A DNA stretch of 64,000 nucleotides from Kosakonia oryzendophytica (lineage in GTDB: Bacteria > Pseudomonadota > Gammaproteobacteria > Enterobacterales > Enterobacteriaceae). The position numbers and the translations under genes were made by a program. Under the pieces are notes generated by a model, which was not told where the DNA came from, ran no database searches, and saw only the letters and a program-made list of their open reading frames with translations. Location: positions 1 through 64,000 of the forward strand of contig NZ_FMAY01000017.1 of NCBI RefSeq assembly GCF_900094925.1, written 5' to 3'. Of this stretch, positions 31,449 through 41,019 are shown piece after piece; positions within the stretch are counted from its first letter, which is position 1, and every line of letters starts with the position of its first letter.

Positions 31449-33275
31449 CTACTCCTCTTCACCGTCGATATGGGCACGGATTAGCGCCATAAATTCCTGC
31501 CCGAAACGTTCGAGCTTACGCGTTCCCACGCCGTTCACGCTGAGCATTTCCCCGGGCGAGAGCGGCATCTGCTCAGCCATTTCAATCAGCGTAGCATCGT
31601 TAAATACCACATACGGTGGAATATTCTCTTCGTCGGCAATGGCCTTACGCAGTTTACGTAATTTGGCAAACAGCTTGCGATCATAGTTACCCACGGCCGC
31701 TTTTTGCATGACTTTTGACTTCAGCGCCGCCATACGCGGCACGGCCAGCATCAGCGGTACATCCGCGCGCAATATCGGTCGCGCGGCCTCGGTGAGTTGC
31801 AGCGCGGAGTGCTGGGCGATGTTCTGCGTGGCGAAGCCTAAATGGATCAACTGGCGGATCACGCTGACCCAATGCTCATGGCTATGATCGCGCCCGATCC
31901 CGTAAACCGGTAATTTGTCGTGCCCCATTTCGCGGATCCGCTGATTATTGGCGCCGCGCAGCACTTCCACCACGTACCCCATCCCAAAGCGCTGGTTCAC
32001 GCGATAAATCGCCGACAGCGCTTTTTGCGCGTCCTGCAAACCGTCATACTGCCGTGGTGGATCGAGACAAATATCACAGTTGCCGCACGGCTCCTGCCGC
32101 CCTTCGCCAAAGTAATTCAGCAGCACCAAACGGCGGCAGGTTTGCGCTTCAGCAAACGCGCCCATCGCATTAAGTTTATGCCGTTCAATATCCTGTAACG
32201 GCCCGGCGGGTTTCTCCTCCAGGCAGCGACGCAGCCATGCCATATCCGCCGGATCGTAAAACAGCATCGCTTCCGCTGGCAGGCCGTCTCGCCCGGCGCG
32301 GCCTGTTTCCTGATAATAGGATTCGATATTTCGCGGAATATCGAAATGCACCACAAAACGGACGTTGGGTTTATTGATGCCCATCCCGAACGCCACCGTC
32401 GCCACCACGATTTGCAGATCGTCGCGCTGGAACTGCTCCTGCACGCGTGCACGCACATCGTTCTCCAGACCCGCATGGTAGGCTGCGGCGCTAAAACCGC
32501 GGCTTTGCAGACGCGCGGCGGTGTCTTCCACTTTCGCGCGACTGTTGCAGTAAATAATCCCGGATTTGCCGCGTTGCTCCTGCACATAGCGCAGGAGTTG
32601 ATCAAGCGGCTTGAATTTTTCCATCAGCATGTAGCGGATGTTAGGACGATCGAAGCTGCTAACCTGAATAAGCGGGTTGTTAAGCCCCAGAAGGTTAACA
32701 ATATCGCGGCGGGTCGTGTCGTCTGCGGTGGCGGTCAGTGCCATAAACGGCACGGCGGGGAGCATCTGGCGCAACTGACCCAGCGCAGCGTATTCCGGGC
32801 GGAAATCGTGCCCCCATTGGGAAATACAGTGTGCTTCATCCACCGCCAGCAATACCGGGTTCCACTGGCGAAGCTGATCCAGGAAGTTGTCGAGCATCAG
32901 CCGTTCGGGGGCGATATACAACAACCGGATATGCCCGTTGCGACACCCCGCGAGTACCTCAAGCTGCTGCTCGCGGCTTTGCGTTGAATTCAGGCACGCC
33001 GCCGCCACGCCATTGGCAAGCAGTTGATCGACCTGGTCTTTCATCAATGAGATCAGCGGCGATACCACCACCGTCAGACCATCCAATACCAGCGCCGGGA
33101 TCTGATAGCACAGCGATTTCCCGCCGCCTGTCGGCATCACCACCAGGCAGTCGCGACCGCCAAGCACCGTATCGATGATGTCCTGTTGGCCCGGGCGGAA
33201 CTGCTGGTAGCCAAAGGTTTCCTGCAAAACCTGTTTAGCCAGCGATTCCTGATTCAATACTTCCGCCTGCGCCAC
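31449..33275 (-). CDS. recQ: ATP-dependent DNA helicase RecQ
   Basis: 3'-5' helicase of the RecF recombination pathway. The 608 residues comprise Walker [13 protein letters not shown], the DEAH box [15 protein letters not shown], the helicase C-terminal domain with [10 protein letters not shown], the RQC zinc cysteines (CRRLV...CGNCDIC) around 380-403, and the HRDC domain from ~525. It follows pldA behind a terminator. Confidence 0.98.
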   Translation of the reverse strand: MAQAEVLNQESLAKQVLQETFGYQQFRPGQQDIIDTVLGGRDCLVVMPTGGGKSLCYQIPALVLDGLTVVVSPLISLMKDQVDQLLANGVAAACLNSTQSREQQLEVLAGCRNGHIRLLYIAPERLMLDNFLDQLRQWNPVLLAVDEAHCISQWGHDFRPEYAALGQLRQMLPAVPFMALTATADDTTRRDIVNLLGLNNPLIQVSSFDRPNIRYMLMEKFKPLDQLLRYVQEQRGKSGIIYCNSRAKVEDTAARLQSRGFSAAAYHAGLENDVRARVQEQFQRDDLQIVVATVAFGMGINKPNVRFVVHFDIPRNIESYYQETGRAGRDGLPAEAMLFYDPADMAWLRRCLEEKPAGPLQDIERHKLNAMGAFAEAQTCRRLVLLNYFGEGRQEPCGNCDICLDPPRQYDGLQDAQKALSAIYRVNQRFGMGYVVEVLRGANNQRIREMGHDKLPVYGIGRDHSHEHWVSVIRQLIHLGFATQNIAQHSALQLTEAARPILRADVPLMLAVPRMAALKSKVMQKAAVGNYDRKLFAKLRKLRKAIADEENIPPYVVFNDATLIEMAEQMPLSPGEMLSVNGVGTRKLERFGQEFMALIRAHIDGEEE

Positions 33276-33293
33276 AATGACCCCATCTGCCTG

Positions 33294-33324
33294 AAATAAA
33301 AACAGGCGCTATTTTCAGCGCCTG
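33294..33324 (-). terminator. Terminator of pldA
   Basis: On the minus strand, CAGGCGCT, loop GAAAAT and AGCGCCTG are followed by TTTTTATTT. The stem is 8 bases and it lies 20 bases after the pldA stop. Confidence 0.88.
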
Positions 33325-33343
33325 CGCCGGAAACTGCAATGCT

Positions 33344-34213
33344 TTAAAACAGATCGTTAAGCATCACGCCTACGCCAACACGGGTTTGATTAAAGTTATA
33401 GTCAATCAGCGATTCGCCGTAGCCGCTATACACTTGGGTATAAAGGCGCACGTGTTTGGTGACGGGATAGCTTAAACCAATTTCTGCGCCGCCATAGCCG
33501 GTGTTCCAGTTATATTGGCCTTTTGCACTGAGGATCGCATCACCCAATTGGTAGCCGATTTTCAGCTGGTAGTAGCCCATATATTTGGTGATGTCCGGGT
33601 TATCATCCGTTGAACCCACCACATACCACGGCTTCACTTCGACCAGCCAGTTGCCCTGTTGCGCCATCAGACGCGTATAAAGGCGGTTCCAGCTACGGGA
33701 CGTTGGGTCAGAGCGGCCATTCGAGTCATGGTTAAAACCGAACTCCACGTCACGCAGTGTCCAACCAGCTAGTTCGTAATCGGTCGCAAACCCCAGGAAC
33801 AACTGCGGCTCATAGTTTGTCTCGCGAAACGGCGAAGACTCAGAGCTGTTCGAAAGCTGCCACCAGGATTTTTGCGTATAGGAGCCGCCGAACACGGAGT
33901 TTGGCCCAAGGATCCCGCGCCATAACGGGAATGCGAGGCTCAGCTGAAATTTGACCTCATCTTTGCGCGCATTATCTGACCAGTTATACGATCGGATCGC
34001 TTCTTTGTTCAGATCGCTGGTATCCGTGTAGATAACGTAGTTGGATTCATACGGATAGAGCGTGAAGGGATTATCATGCTCCTGCAATAAATTGGCGATG
34101 ATGCTGCCGCGCACGGCGGGCGCATCATGAACTTCTTTTACCGTTGCTTCCTGTGCGTATACCGTAAATGGCAGCGCAAGCACTGCGAAAAGCCAACCCA
34201 GAGAGGTCCGCAT
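33344..34213 (-). CDS. pldA: Outer membrane phospholipase A PldA
   Basis: Calcium-dependent, dimeric 12-strand beta-barrel that hydrolyses misplaced phospholipids in the outer leaflet. Signal peptide with cleavage after VYA at about residue 20. The catalytic His and Ser lie in FNHDSNGRSD. The chain ends in Phe, as outer membrane barrels do. It has 289 residues, as in E. coli. It is divergent from yigI. Confidence 0.97.
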   Translation of the reverse strand: MRTSLGWLFAVLALPFTVYAQEATVKEVHDAPAVRGSIIANLLQEHDNPFTLYPYESNYVIYTDTSDLNKEAIRSYNWSDNARKDEVKFQLSLAFPLWRGILGPNSVFGGSYTQKSWWQLSNSSESSPFRETNYEPQLFLGFATDYELAGWTLRDVEFGFNHDSNGRSDPTSRSWNRLYTRLMAQQGNWLVEVKPWYVVGSTDDNPDITKYMGYYQLKIGYQLGDAILSAKGQYNWNTGYGGAEIGLSYPVTKHVRLYTQVYSGYGESLIDYNFNQTRVGVGVMLNDLF

Positions 34214-34373
34214 TGGTGTGGTGCTCCCAAAACATATTGTTGACGTGAATTTCTTCCCAGAAAGTATTCTACATATTTATTGAGTAACTGCTCATGTATC
34301 GGTTCCGAAAGTGGAAATCAACAAACGATAAGCATATTATCAACATTTTCTTAACTCATCGGATCAGATAATT

Positions 34374-34841
34374 ATGTCAGGTGTTCTCACAGCGGAAGAA
34401 GTTCTGAAAACGGTAGGTGAGATTTTTGTTTACCACATGCCTTTTAACCGCGCGTTAGGGCTGGAGCTGGAGCGTTATGAAAAAGAGTACGCACAGCTGG
34501 GTTTCACCAATCAGCCCATGATGGTGGGTAACTGGGCACAGAGCATTTTACATGGCGGCGTTATCGCTTCGGCGCTGGATGTCGCTGCCGGTCTGGTGTG
34601 CGTCGGCAGCACGTTGACGCGTCATGAAACCATCAGCGAAGAGGAGCTGCGCCAGCGTTTATCGCGAATGGGCACCATTGATTTGCGCGTCGATTACCTG
34701 CGCCCGGGGCGCGGTAACCGCTTCACCGCCAGCAGTAGTTTGCTGCGCGCAGGCAACAAAGTGGCGGTTGCTCGCGTGGAGCTGCATAACGAAGAGCAGC
34801 TCTATATCGCCAGCGCTACTGCCACTTATATGGTGGGGTGA
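34374..34841 (+). CDS. yigI: Hotdog-fold acyl-CoA thioesterase YigI
   Basis: PaaI-like hotdog thioesterase of 155 residues. E. coli YigI has been reported to hydrolyse medium- and long-chain acyl-CoA, relieving beta-oxidation of unusual fatty acids. The conserved [15 protein letters not shown] segment (residues ~60-75) contains the active-site region. It lies 51 bases before rarD on the same strand. Confidence 0.92.
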   Translation: MSGVLTAEEVLKTVGEIFVYHMPFNRALGLELERYEKEYAQLGFTNQPMMVGNWAQSILHGGVIASALDVAAGLVCVGSTLTRHETISEEELRQRLSRMGTIDLRVDYLRPGRGNRFTASSSLLRAGNKVAVARVELHNEEQLYIASATATYMVG

Positions 34842-34892
34842 GACGGTAAAATCGGGTAACATTAGGGTTCATTTCAGCCAAGAGTTTTCCTG

Positions 34893-35789
34893 ATGGATGC
34901 AAAACAGACGCGGCTGGGCGTGTTACTCGCCCTGGCCGCCTATTTTATTTGGGGTGTCGCCCCGGCCTATTTCAAAGTGATTTGGTACGTCCCGGCCGAC
35001 GAAATCCTGACGCACCGCGTTATCTGGTCTTTCTTCTTTATGCTGGCGTTAATCAGCGTTAGCCGACAGTGGAACAGTGTTAAAGCTCTGCTGCATACCC
35101 CGAAAAAGATCCTGTTGCTGGCGCTTTCCGCCGTGCTGATCGGCGGTAACTGGCTGCTGTTTATTTGGGCGGTGAACCACAACCATATGCTGGAAGCCAG
35201 CCTGGGTTACTTTATTAACCCGCTGGTGAATATCCTGCTGGGAATGCTGTTTTTGGGTGAGCGTTTTCGCCCTATGCAATGGTTAGCGGTGTTACTGGCC
35301 GGTATCGGTGTGCTGGTGCAACTGTGGACCTTCGGTTCGTTACCCATCATCGCGCTGGGTCTGGCGTTTAGCTTCGCGTTCTATGGCTTGCTGCGCAAAA
35401 AAATCGCCGTCGACGCGCAAACCGGCATGCTGGTAGAGACGCTGTGGCTATTGCCTGTGGCAGCAATATGGCTGTTCGGCATTACGGACAGCCCGACCAG
35501 TCACATGGGACAAAACAGCCTGTCGCTTAATCTGCTGCTGATCGCCGCAGGTGTCGTCACTACCGTACCGCTGCTCTGCTTTACCGGCGCGGCAACACGT
35601 CTGCGTTTGTCGACGCTCGGCTTTTTCCAGTATATCGGGCCGACGTTAATGTTCCTGCTGGCAGTATTGTTCTATGGCGAGCATCCGGGCACAGATAAGA
35701 TGGTGACTTTTGGCTTTATCTGGGTTGCGCTGGCTATCTTTGTCATCGATGCCATTTATACCCAACGCGGTTTTCGCAAAAAGGCATAA
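34893..35789 (+). CDS. rarD: EamA-type permease RarD
   Basis: Inner membrane protein of 298 residues with ten hydrophobic helices in two EamA repeats. RarD has been linked to chloramphenicol resistance in other bacteria; its natural substrate is unknown. It begins MDAKQTRLGVLLALAAYFIWG, typical of the family. Confidence 0.93.
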   Translation: MDAKQTRLGVLLALAAYFIWGVAPAYFKVIWYVPADEILTHRVIWSFFFMLALISVSRQWNSVKALLHTPKKILLLALSAVLIGGNWLLFIWAVNHNHMLEASLGYFINPLVNILLGMLFLGERFRPMQWLAVLLAGIGVLVQLWTFGSLPIIALGLAFSFAFYGLLRKKIAVDAQTGMLVETLWLLPVAAIWLFGITDSPTSHMGQNSLSLNLLLIAAGVVTTVPLLCFTGAATRLRLSTLGFFQYIGPTLMFLLAVLFYGEHPGTDKMVTFGFIWVALAIFVIDAIYTQRGFRKKA

Positions 35790-35797
35790 TCAATTAA

Positions 35798-35820
35798 ACG
35801 GGCGGAACAGAGCCGCCCGT
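35798..35820 (+). terminator. Hairpin after rarD
   Basis: ACGGGCGG, a 7-base loop and CCGCCCGT are followed by TGTCTAT. The stem is strong and the T run weak, so it is a probable terminator of yigI-rarD. Confidence 0.6.
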
Positions 35821-35932
35821 TGTCTATAAATACGCAAAATATTCATAGTTAAGATTTATCTTAATCGCATGTAAATGACGAAATGCTATATTCCCGGCCT
35901 TCGTCATATGCGCCATTCAGGATGAATTGGAA

Positions 35933-36343
35933 ATGATCCGCAGGATTTTTTTGCCTTCAGGCAAAATGTGCCTTATGCGTGGGCCGTATATCCTTATCTT
36001 TTTGCTTCTGCATATTATCTTTTTACTGGCGTTCTTCAGCCTGGTTGGCATACCCGTTGTGCCGCTACTCTGCATCCTGATTTATACCTGGGTGAAGATC
36101 AACATCAATGCGCAACGGTGTCGTGATAGCGGCGGAAAAGCCCGTTATATCGTTATTTCGTCCATCCTCGTTTATTTCGCTTCATTGGTTGTCGCCGGCC
36201 TCGGATACGTTGGCGATGACGACTGCATGCTGCTGGGCGTGAGAATTTACTTCGCCTACGACGGCCTGGTGTTCTTTTTCTTAATGTTGGCGCCTACCCA
36301 GATAAAAAAACAAACTAATTCAATAGACAGGATTTCTATTTAG
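35933..36343 (+). CDS. yigF: Inner membrane protein, YigF-like
   Basis: Unknown function. The 136 residues show about four hydrophobic segments. The NINAQRCRDSGGKAR motif after the second helix resembles the conserved loop of DUF805 membrane proteins. Position between rarD and yigG matches E. coli yigF, but sequence recall is too weak to be sure of close identity. The ATG at 35933 is chosen, with AGGA 10 bases upstream; a TTG at 35927 in the same frame is the alternative. Confidence 0.7.
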   Translation: MIRRIFLPSGKMCLMRGPYILIFLLLHIIFLLAFFSLVGIPVVPLLCILIYTWVKININAQRCRDSGGKARYIVISSILVYFASLVVAGLGYVGDDDCMLLGVRIYFAYDGLVFFFLMLAPTQIKKQTNSIDRISI

Positions 36344-36352
36344 GAGAGGAAA

Positions 36353-36745
36353 ATGAGTACTATCAGCAATTATGATTATCAGAATGACGCATCGCTGAAT
36401 GACAAGTGGAAGTTTCGCTTCGCATTCTTTGAAAAGCACGGTTATCCCGCATTCTGGGGGCTTTCCCCGGCGTGGAAAGAAGCCTTTAAAGGGATGACTT
36501 TCGGTCAGAAGAGAAAAGTGTCCATGAACTACTTCGCCTTTTTCTTTCCGTTTATTTATCTCTTTATTCTTGGCTTATGGAAAAAGGCACTGCTGGTCAT
36601 CGTGCTTAACGTTGTGGTCTTCGTGCTCGCGGTTATTTCCGGTGTCGGCTTTCTGGGCTATCTGGTAAACGCCATTGTCGCTATGCGAACAAACATCTGG
36701 TATTACGATTATAAAACGAAGGGTATCCAGGACTGGAGCATCTGA
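36353..36745 (+). CDS. yigG: DUF2628 inner membrane protein, YigG-like
   Basis: Unknown function. The 130 residues have a polar N terminus, then two hydrophobic stretches. MNYFAFFFPFIYLFILGLWK is the typical DUF2628 core. It starts 9 bases after yigF, with AGGAGAGGAAA as ribosome binding site, so the two form an operon. The order rarD-yigF-yigG-corA is that of E. coli. Confidence 0.75.
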   Translation: MSTISNYDYQNDASLNDKWKFRFAFFEKHGYPAFWGLSPAWKEAFKGMTFGQKRKVSMNYFAFFFPFIYLFILGLWKKALLVIVLNVVVFVLAVISGVGFLGYLVNAIVAMRTNIWYYDYKTKGIQDWSI

Positions 36746-36748
36746 ATA

Positions 36749-36778
36749 AAAAAGGTTCAGCGCAGGCTGAACCTTTTT
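36749..36778. terminator. Bidirectional terminator between yigG and corA
   Basis: AAAGGTTCAGC, loop GCAG, then GCTGAACCTTT gives an 11-base stem, with T run on the plus strand and A run (T on the minus strand) at the other side. It can end both converging transcripts. Confidence 0.92.
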
Positions 36779-36784
36779 TGATCG

Positions 36785-37735
36785 TTAAAGCCAGTTACGG
36801 CGTTTAAAGTAGAGATACGGCGCAAGCCCGGCGAGGATCATAAAGATAATCGCCCCTGGGTAACCAAAGCTCCAGTGCAGTTCCGGCATAAATTCGAAGT
36901 TCATCCCGTAACTCGAGGCCACCAGCGTTGGCGGCAGGAATACGACGGAAACCACCGAGAAAATCTTAATGATGCGGTTCTGCTCAATATTGATGAACCC
37001 CATTGCCGCCTGCATCAGAAAGTTCACTTTCTGGAACAGCGATTCGTTGTGCGGCAGCAGGGATTCGATATCGCGCAGGATCTCGCGCGCTTGTTCCAGT
37101 TGACCCGCCGGCAAACGCGCTTTGCGCACCAGGAAGTTCAGCGCGCGCTGGGTATCCATCAAACAGAGGCGAACCTTCCAGCCAATATCTTCCTGCTCCG
37201 CCAGCGTTGAAAGCGCCTCGTCATACTCGTCGCCCTGCTGACCTTCCATAATCACCCGGCTCAGCTTTTCCAGATCGCTGTAAATGTTTTCGATTTCATC
37301 CGCCAGCTGTTCGATTTTCGTTTCGAACAGATCCAGCAACAGTTCGTAAGCGTTGCCGTCCACCATTTCCTGGCTGCGGGCGCGCATACGATAGAGGCGA
37401 AATGCCGGCAGTTCCCGCTCACGCAGTGTGAACAGGCGACCTTCGCGAATGGTAAATGCTACCGTTGAGTTACCTGCATGATCTTCGGCATCTTCAAAAA
37501 AGAAGAAGGAGTGGATGTGCAGACCGTCTTCGTCTTCAAAAAAACGCGCCGACGCCTCGATGTCTTCCAGTTCAGGTCGGGTGGCCAGGTTCTGGCCCAA
37601 TTCCGTTTGCACGCGGGTACGTTCTTCATCGTCCGGCTCGACTAAATCAACCCAAACAGAGCTGGCGAGGTGTTTGATTTCGTCAGCCTCAAGGCGGGTT
37701 AAACGATTGTTTTCCAGTTGAAATGCGCTCAGCAT
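36785..37735 (-). CDS. corA: Magnesium/cobalt/nickel channel CorA
   Basis: Pentameric Mg2+ channel of the inner membrane. The ATG at 37735 ([12 protein letters not shown]) gives 316 residues, equal to E. coli; the longer frame to 37783 runs into the leader. A large cytosolic N-terminal domain precedes two C-terminal helices. The selectivity motif [10 protein letters not shown] is near residue 311 from the pore end. The 5' leader carries a short peptide gene and a strong hairpin (see 37859-37943). Confidence 0.98.
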   Translation of the reverse strand: MLSAFQLENNRLTRLEADEIKHLASSVWVDLVEPDDEERTRVQTELGQNLATRPELEDIEASARFFEDEDGLHIHSFFFFEDAEDHAGNSTVAFTIREGRLFTLRERELPAFRLYRMRARSQEMVDGNAYELLLDLFETKIEQLADEIENIYSDLEKLSRVIMEGQQGDEYDEALSTLAEQEDIGWKVRLCLMDTQRALNFLVRKARLPAGQLEQAREILRDIESLLPHNESLFQKVNFLMQAAMGFINIEQNRIIKIFSVVSVVFLPPTLVASSYGMNFEFMPELHWSFGYPGAIIFMILAGLAPYLYFKRRNWL

Positions 37736-37858
37736 GGCCGGGACTCCCAATGCAAAAAATATCGGACAGTTCGGAGGGCACACAGAAACGACAGGGGTTT
37801 CAGACCATTAAACAGCCTGACTCAGCGCGACGGGGACAAAGCGGGTCGCTGACAACCT

Positions 37859-37890
37859 CTAAGGCTATCAGCATGAGGAGATAGCCTTAG
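37859..37890 (-). promoter_or_regulatory. corA leader hairpin
   Basis: CTAAGGCTATC and GATAGCCTTAG form a perfect 11-base stem with a 10-base loop. The first arm contains the stop codon of the upstream leader peptide, so ribosomes finishing that peptide would disrupt the stem. There is no T run, so it is not an intrinsic terminator. Confidence 0.8.
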
Positions 37891-37943
37891 GAGTTGTTCC
37901 TGAAGAACAGGAAATTGAGCCAGTATCTACTGGGTGTGTCCAA
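37887..37943 (-). CDS. corL: Candidate CorL-type leader peptide of corA (18 aa)
   Basis: An 18-codon frame, MDTPSRYWLNFLFFRNNS with a TTG start, has AGAGGA 8 bases upstream and ends inside the corA leader hairpin. In Salmonella, a leader ORF called corL couples translation to Rho-dependent termination within the corA leader in response to Mg2+. I infer this is the counterpart from position and architecture; I cannot confirm the Salmonella peptide sequence from memory. A 6-codon frame (MRARSR, 37957-37977) precedes it. The remaining leader (37736-37858) and 37978-38091 hold no other gene. Confidence 0.65.
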   Translation of the reverse strand: MDTPSRYWLNFLFFRNNS

Positions 37944-38091
37944 GGCGAATGTCCTCTTAGCGTGATCGTGCGCGCATGTTACGCCAGCAAAAATGCAGCG
38001 TCAACACGCAACGAAACGCGAAAGAGCAATATTTGCCCTTCAGCGTATAAGGCTAGCAGATTATTGCAAAATAATGATATTTTTCTGAAAG

Positions 38092-40254
38092 TTACACGGT
38101 TTCGAGCTTCGCATAAGCGGCGACCAGCCATTTAATGCCCTGCCCCTGGAAAGCCACCTGCAAACGGCTGTGCTCGCCGCTGCCTTCCATGTTCACCACC
38201 GTGCCTTCCCCAAACTTGGCGTGGCGCACGCGCTGGCCTAGTTTGTAACCCGTGTCGCTCTGCGCAACCGGCGTCCCCATACGCTGATGGCTGACCGGAC
38301 GGCTGATGCTGGCGCGCAGACGCACCTCTTCCACACACTCTTCCGGCAGTTCACCAATAAAGCGCGACGGACGATGGTACACCTCTTTGCCGTACAGACG
38401 ACGGGTTTCCGCGTAGGTTAAAGTCAGCTTTTGCATCGCCCGGGTCACACCCACGTAAGCAAGCCGACGTTCCTCCTCCAGACGCCCACCTTCATCCAGC
38501 GACATCTGGCTCGGGAACATACCCTCTTCCATCCCAACGATAAACACCTGTGGGAACTCCAGACCTTTTGCTGAATGCAGCGTCATCAATTGCACAGCAT
38601 CCTGCCAGGTATCCGCCTGCCCTTCGCCCGCTTCCAGTGCAGCGTGGGAGAGAAAAGCCTGCAGCGGCATTAAATCTTCGTCTTCTTCGTTGTAGCTGAA
38701 CTGACGTGTTGCCGTGACCAGTTCCTCTAAGTTCTCGATGCGCGTCTGGCCTTTCTCGCCTTTTTCCTGTTCGTACATCATGCGCAAACCGGAGTCTTTC
38801 ACCACGCGGTCAGTTTGCACATGTAGTGGCAGATCCGCCGTCTCTTGTGCCAGTGCATCAATCAATTCGAGGAAACGTTGCAAGGCGCTGGCAGCACGCC
38901 CGGCCAGTACTTTTTCCTGTAACAACTCACGGGTTGCCTGCCACAGCGTCAACTGACGGTCACGGGAGGTCTGGCGCACCACATCCAGCGTGCGGTCGCC
39001 AATACCGCGTGTTGGGGTATTCACTACGCGCTCAAAAGCCGCATCGTCATTACGGTTGGCGATCAGGCGCAGATAGGAGAGCGCATCTTTGATCTCCTGG
39101 CGTTCGAAGAAGCGCATACCGCCATAAATGCGATATGGCATACTCGCCTGCAACAGCGCCTCTTCCAGAACACGCGATTGGGCGTTACTGCGATAGAGAA
39201 TGGCGCATTTTTCCAGTGCCCCGCCGTTGTCCTGCCAGGTTTTGATACGGTTAACCACAAACCGGGCTTCATCCAGCTCGTTGAACGCGCAGTAGAGGGA
39301 AATCGGCTCGCCGTCGACGCCATCGGTCCACAGTTTTTTCCCCAGCCGCCCATTGTTATTTTCAATCAGGGCGTTAGCTGCACTGAGTATATTGCTGGTG
39401 GAACGGTAGTTTTGCTCCAGACGGATGGTTTCCGCACCGGGGAAATCTTTCAGGAAACGCTGGATGTTTTCCACCTGCGCGCCACGCCAGCCGTAAATGG
39501 ACTGGTCATCATCACCGACGATCATCACCTTACCGGTATCACCCGCCAGCAGACGGATCCACGCATATTGAATGTTGTTGGTATCCTGGAATTCGTCCAC
39601 CAGGATGTTGGTAAAGCGCTCGCGATAGTGCTGCAAAATGTGTGGCTTGTTCAGCCACAACTCGTGGGCACGCAGTAACAGCTCGGCAAAATCCACCAGC
39701 CCGGCGCGATCGCAGGCTTCCTGGTAGGCCTGGTACACTTTCTGCCAGGTTTGCTCCACCGGATTGCCGAAACTTTGAATATGATGCGGGCGGATGCCTT
39801 CATCTTTCTGCCCGTTGATGTACCACATGGCCTGCCGCGGCGGCCACTGCTTCTCATCAAGGTTCATAGCCTTAATCAGACGCTTAAGCAACCTGAGCTG
39901 GTCTTCGCTATCGAGGATCTGAAAGTCCTGCGGCAGATTGGCGTCCATATGGTGCGCGCGCAACAGGCGGTGCGCCAGCCCGTGGAATGTGCCAACCCAC
40001 ATTCCACCCTGAGAGGTGCCCATCAGTTGACCGATACGGTGGCGCATTTCCGCCGCCGCTTTGTTGGTAAACGTGACCGCCATAATCGAATACGGCGAGC
40101 AATTTTCTACGGTCATCAACCAGGCGATACGGTGTACCAGCACACGCGTCTTACCGCTCCCTGCGCCCGCCAGCACCAGCATATTGCTGCGCGTCGCGGC
40201 TACGGCGTCGCGTTGTTTGTCATTGAGGCTGTCGAGCAGATAAGAAACGTCCAT
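38092..40254 (-). CDS. uvrD: DNA helicase II UvrD
   Basis: Superfamily 1A 3'-5' helicase acting in nucleotide excision and mismatch repair and in removing RecA. The ATG at 40254 (MDVSYLLDSLNDKQ) gives 720 residues, as in E. coli; a GTG two codons earlier is rejected. Walker A GAGSGKT, DEFQDTN (Walker B), GDDDQSIYGWRG, and VGVTRA-type motif VI are present. The C-terminal domain (~650-720) is the RNA polymerase/MutL-contacting tail. It has a LexA box just upstream. Confidence 0.98.
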   Translation of the reverse strand: MDVSYLLDSLNDKQRDAVAATRSNMLVLAGAGSGKTRVLVHRIAWLMTVENCSPYSIMAVTFTNKAAAEMRHRIGQLMGTSQGGMWVGTFHGLAHRLLRAHHMDANLPQDFQILDSEDQLRLLKRLIKAMNLDEKQWPPRQAMWYINGQKDEGIRPHHIQSFGNPVEQTWQKVYQAYQEACDRAGLVDFAELLLRAHELWLNKPHILQHYRERFTNILVDEFQDTNNIQYAWIRLLAGDTGKVMIVGDDDQSIYGWRGAQVENIQRFLKDFPGAETIRLEQNYRSTSNILSAANALIENNNGRLGKKLWTDGVDGEPISLYCAFNELDEARFVVNRIKTWQDNGGALEKCAILYRSNAQSRVLEEALLQASMPYRIYGGMRFFERQEIKDALSYLRLIANRNDDAAFERVVNTPTRGIGDRTLDVVRQTSRDRQLTLWQATRELLQEKVLAGRAASALQRFLELIDALAQETADLPLHVQTDRVVKDSGLRMMYEQEKGEKGQTRIENLEELVTATRQFSYNEEDEDLMPLQAFLSHAALEAGEGQADTWQDAVQLMTLHSAKGLEFPQVFIVGMEEGMFPSQMSLDEGGRLEEERRLAYVGVTRAMQKLTLTYAETRRLYGKEVYHRPSRFIGELPEECVEEVRLRASISRPVSHQRMGTPVAQSDTGYKLGQRVRHAKFGEGTVVNMEGSGEHSRLQVAFQGQGIKWLVAAYAKLETV

Positions 40255-40274
40255 GGGCACCGTCGCGAAAATTA

Positions 40275-40290
40275 CTGGAAATTTATACAG
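40275..40290. promoter_or_regulatory. LexA (SOS) box of uvrD
   Basis: On the minus strand the sequence is CTGTATAAATTTCCAG, the CTG-N10-CAG form of a LexA site. It lies 20 bases before the uvrD start in the 48-base gap after yigB. E. coli uvrD has an SOS box in the same place. Confidence 0.88.
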
Positions 40291-40302
40291 AGCTGTTGGT
40301 GA

Positions 40303-41019
40303 TTATATCAGCGTAGTGAGGGATGCCAACCGTGAAATTTCCACGTGGGGTAACAAACGGCTATAAGGAGCCTGCAATAAATCGGTACCTTCCGGTTTGA
40401 TCCAGCATGCCTGCATACCACAACGGATCGCACCCGCCACATCAGTTATCAGGTCATCACCCACATGTAAAATGTCGCCAGGCGCCACATTGAGACGTCT
40501 GGCGGCCAGGCGATACATATCGCTGAACGGTTTGGAGCGCCCATCCGGTCCGGCGCGCAGAACAAACTCAAAGTACTCACTTAACCCGAACAGCTCAGGC
40601 TGCGCATTCCCGTTGGTAATGGCCACCAGCGGCCACTTTTCGGCCAGCTTTGCCAGTGTGTCGTGGGTTTCCTGTGGCACATCAATGCGGCTGCGCCATT
40701 TCGCAAAGTTCACCATTGATGCCTCCGCGCCAAGGGCGGCTTCTTCTGGCGTCAGACCGGCGTTCAACATTGCACGTTCAACGGCACGTCGCCGCCACTC
40801 GGTCACATCGTGGTAAATGTCCGGCTCGGTTTCCCGTAACGACTGGCGTAAACGCTGAAACTCTTTATTTTCCAGGCTGTTCAGCGCCGGATGGTAATTC
40901 TGCACAAAAGCCAGCGCTTCCTGCTCCGTTCGTTGGATCACCAGGCGGTTGTCATAAAGGGTGTCATCCAGGTCGAAGGTGATCGCGGAGATCTGACCTA
41001 ATGGGCGGTAAAAACGCAT
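40303..41019 (-). CDS. yigB: FMN phosphatase YigB (HAD superfamily)
   Basis: HAD phosphatase that dephosphorylates FMN in riboflavin metabolism. The 238 residues match E. coli. Motif I is [11 protein letters not shown], motif II is AITNGN, motif III contains SKPFSDMY, and motif IV is [13 protein letters not shown]. Its ATG overlaps the xerC stop by one base. It is the last gene of lptM-dapF-yigA-xerC-yigB, ahead of uvrD. Confidence 0.95.
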   Translation of the reverse strand: MRFYRPLGQISAITFDLDDTLYDNRLVIQRTEQEALAFVQNYHPALNSLENKEFQRLRQSLRETEPDIYHDVTEWRRRAVERAMLNAGLTPEEAALGAEASMVNFAKWRSRIDVPQETHDTLAKLAEKWPLVAITNGNAQPELFGLSEYFEFVLRAGPDGRSKPFSDMYRLAARRLNVAPGDILHVGDDLITDVAGAIRCGMQACWIKPEGTDLLQAPYSRLLPHVEISRLASLTTLI

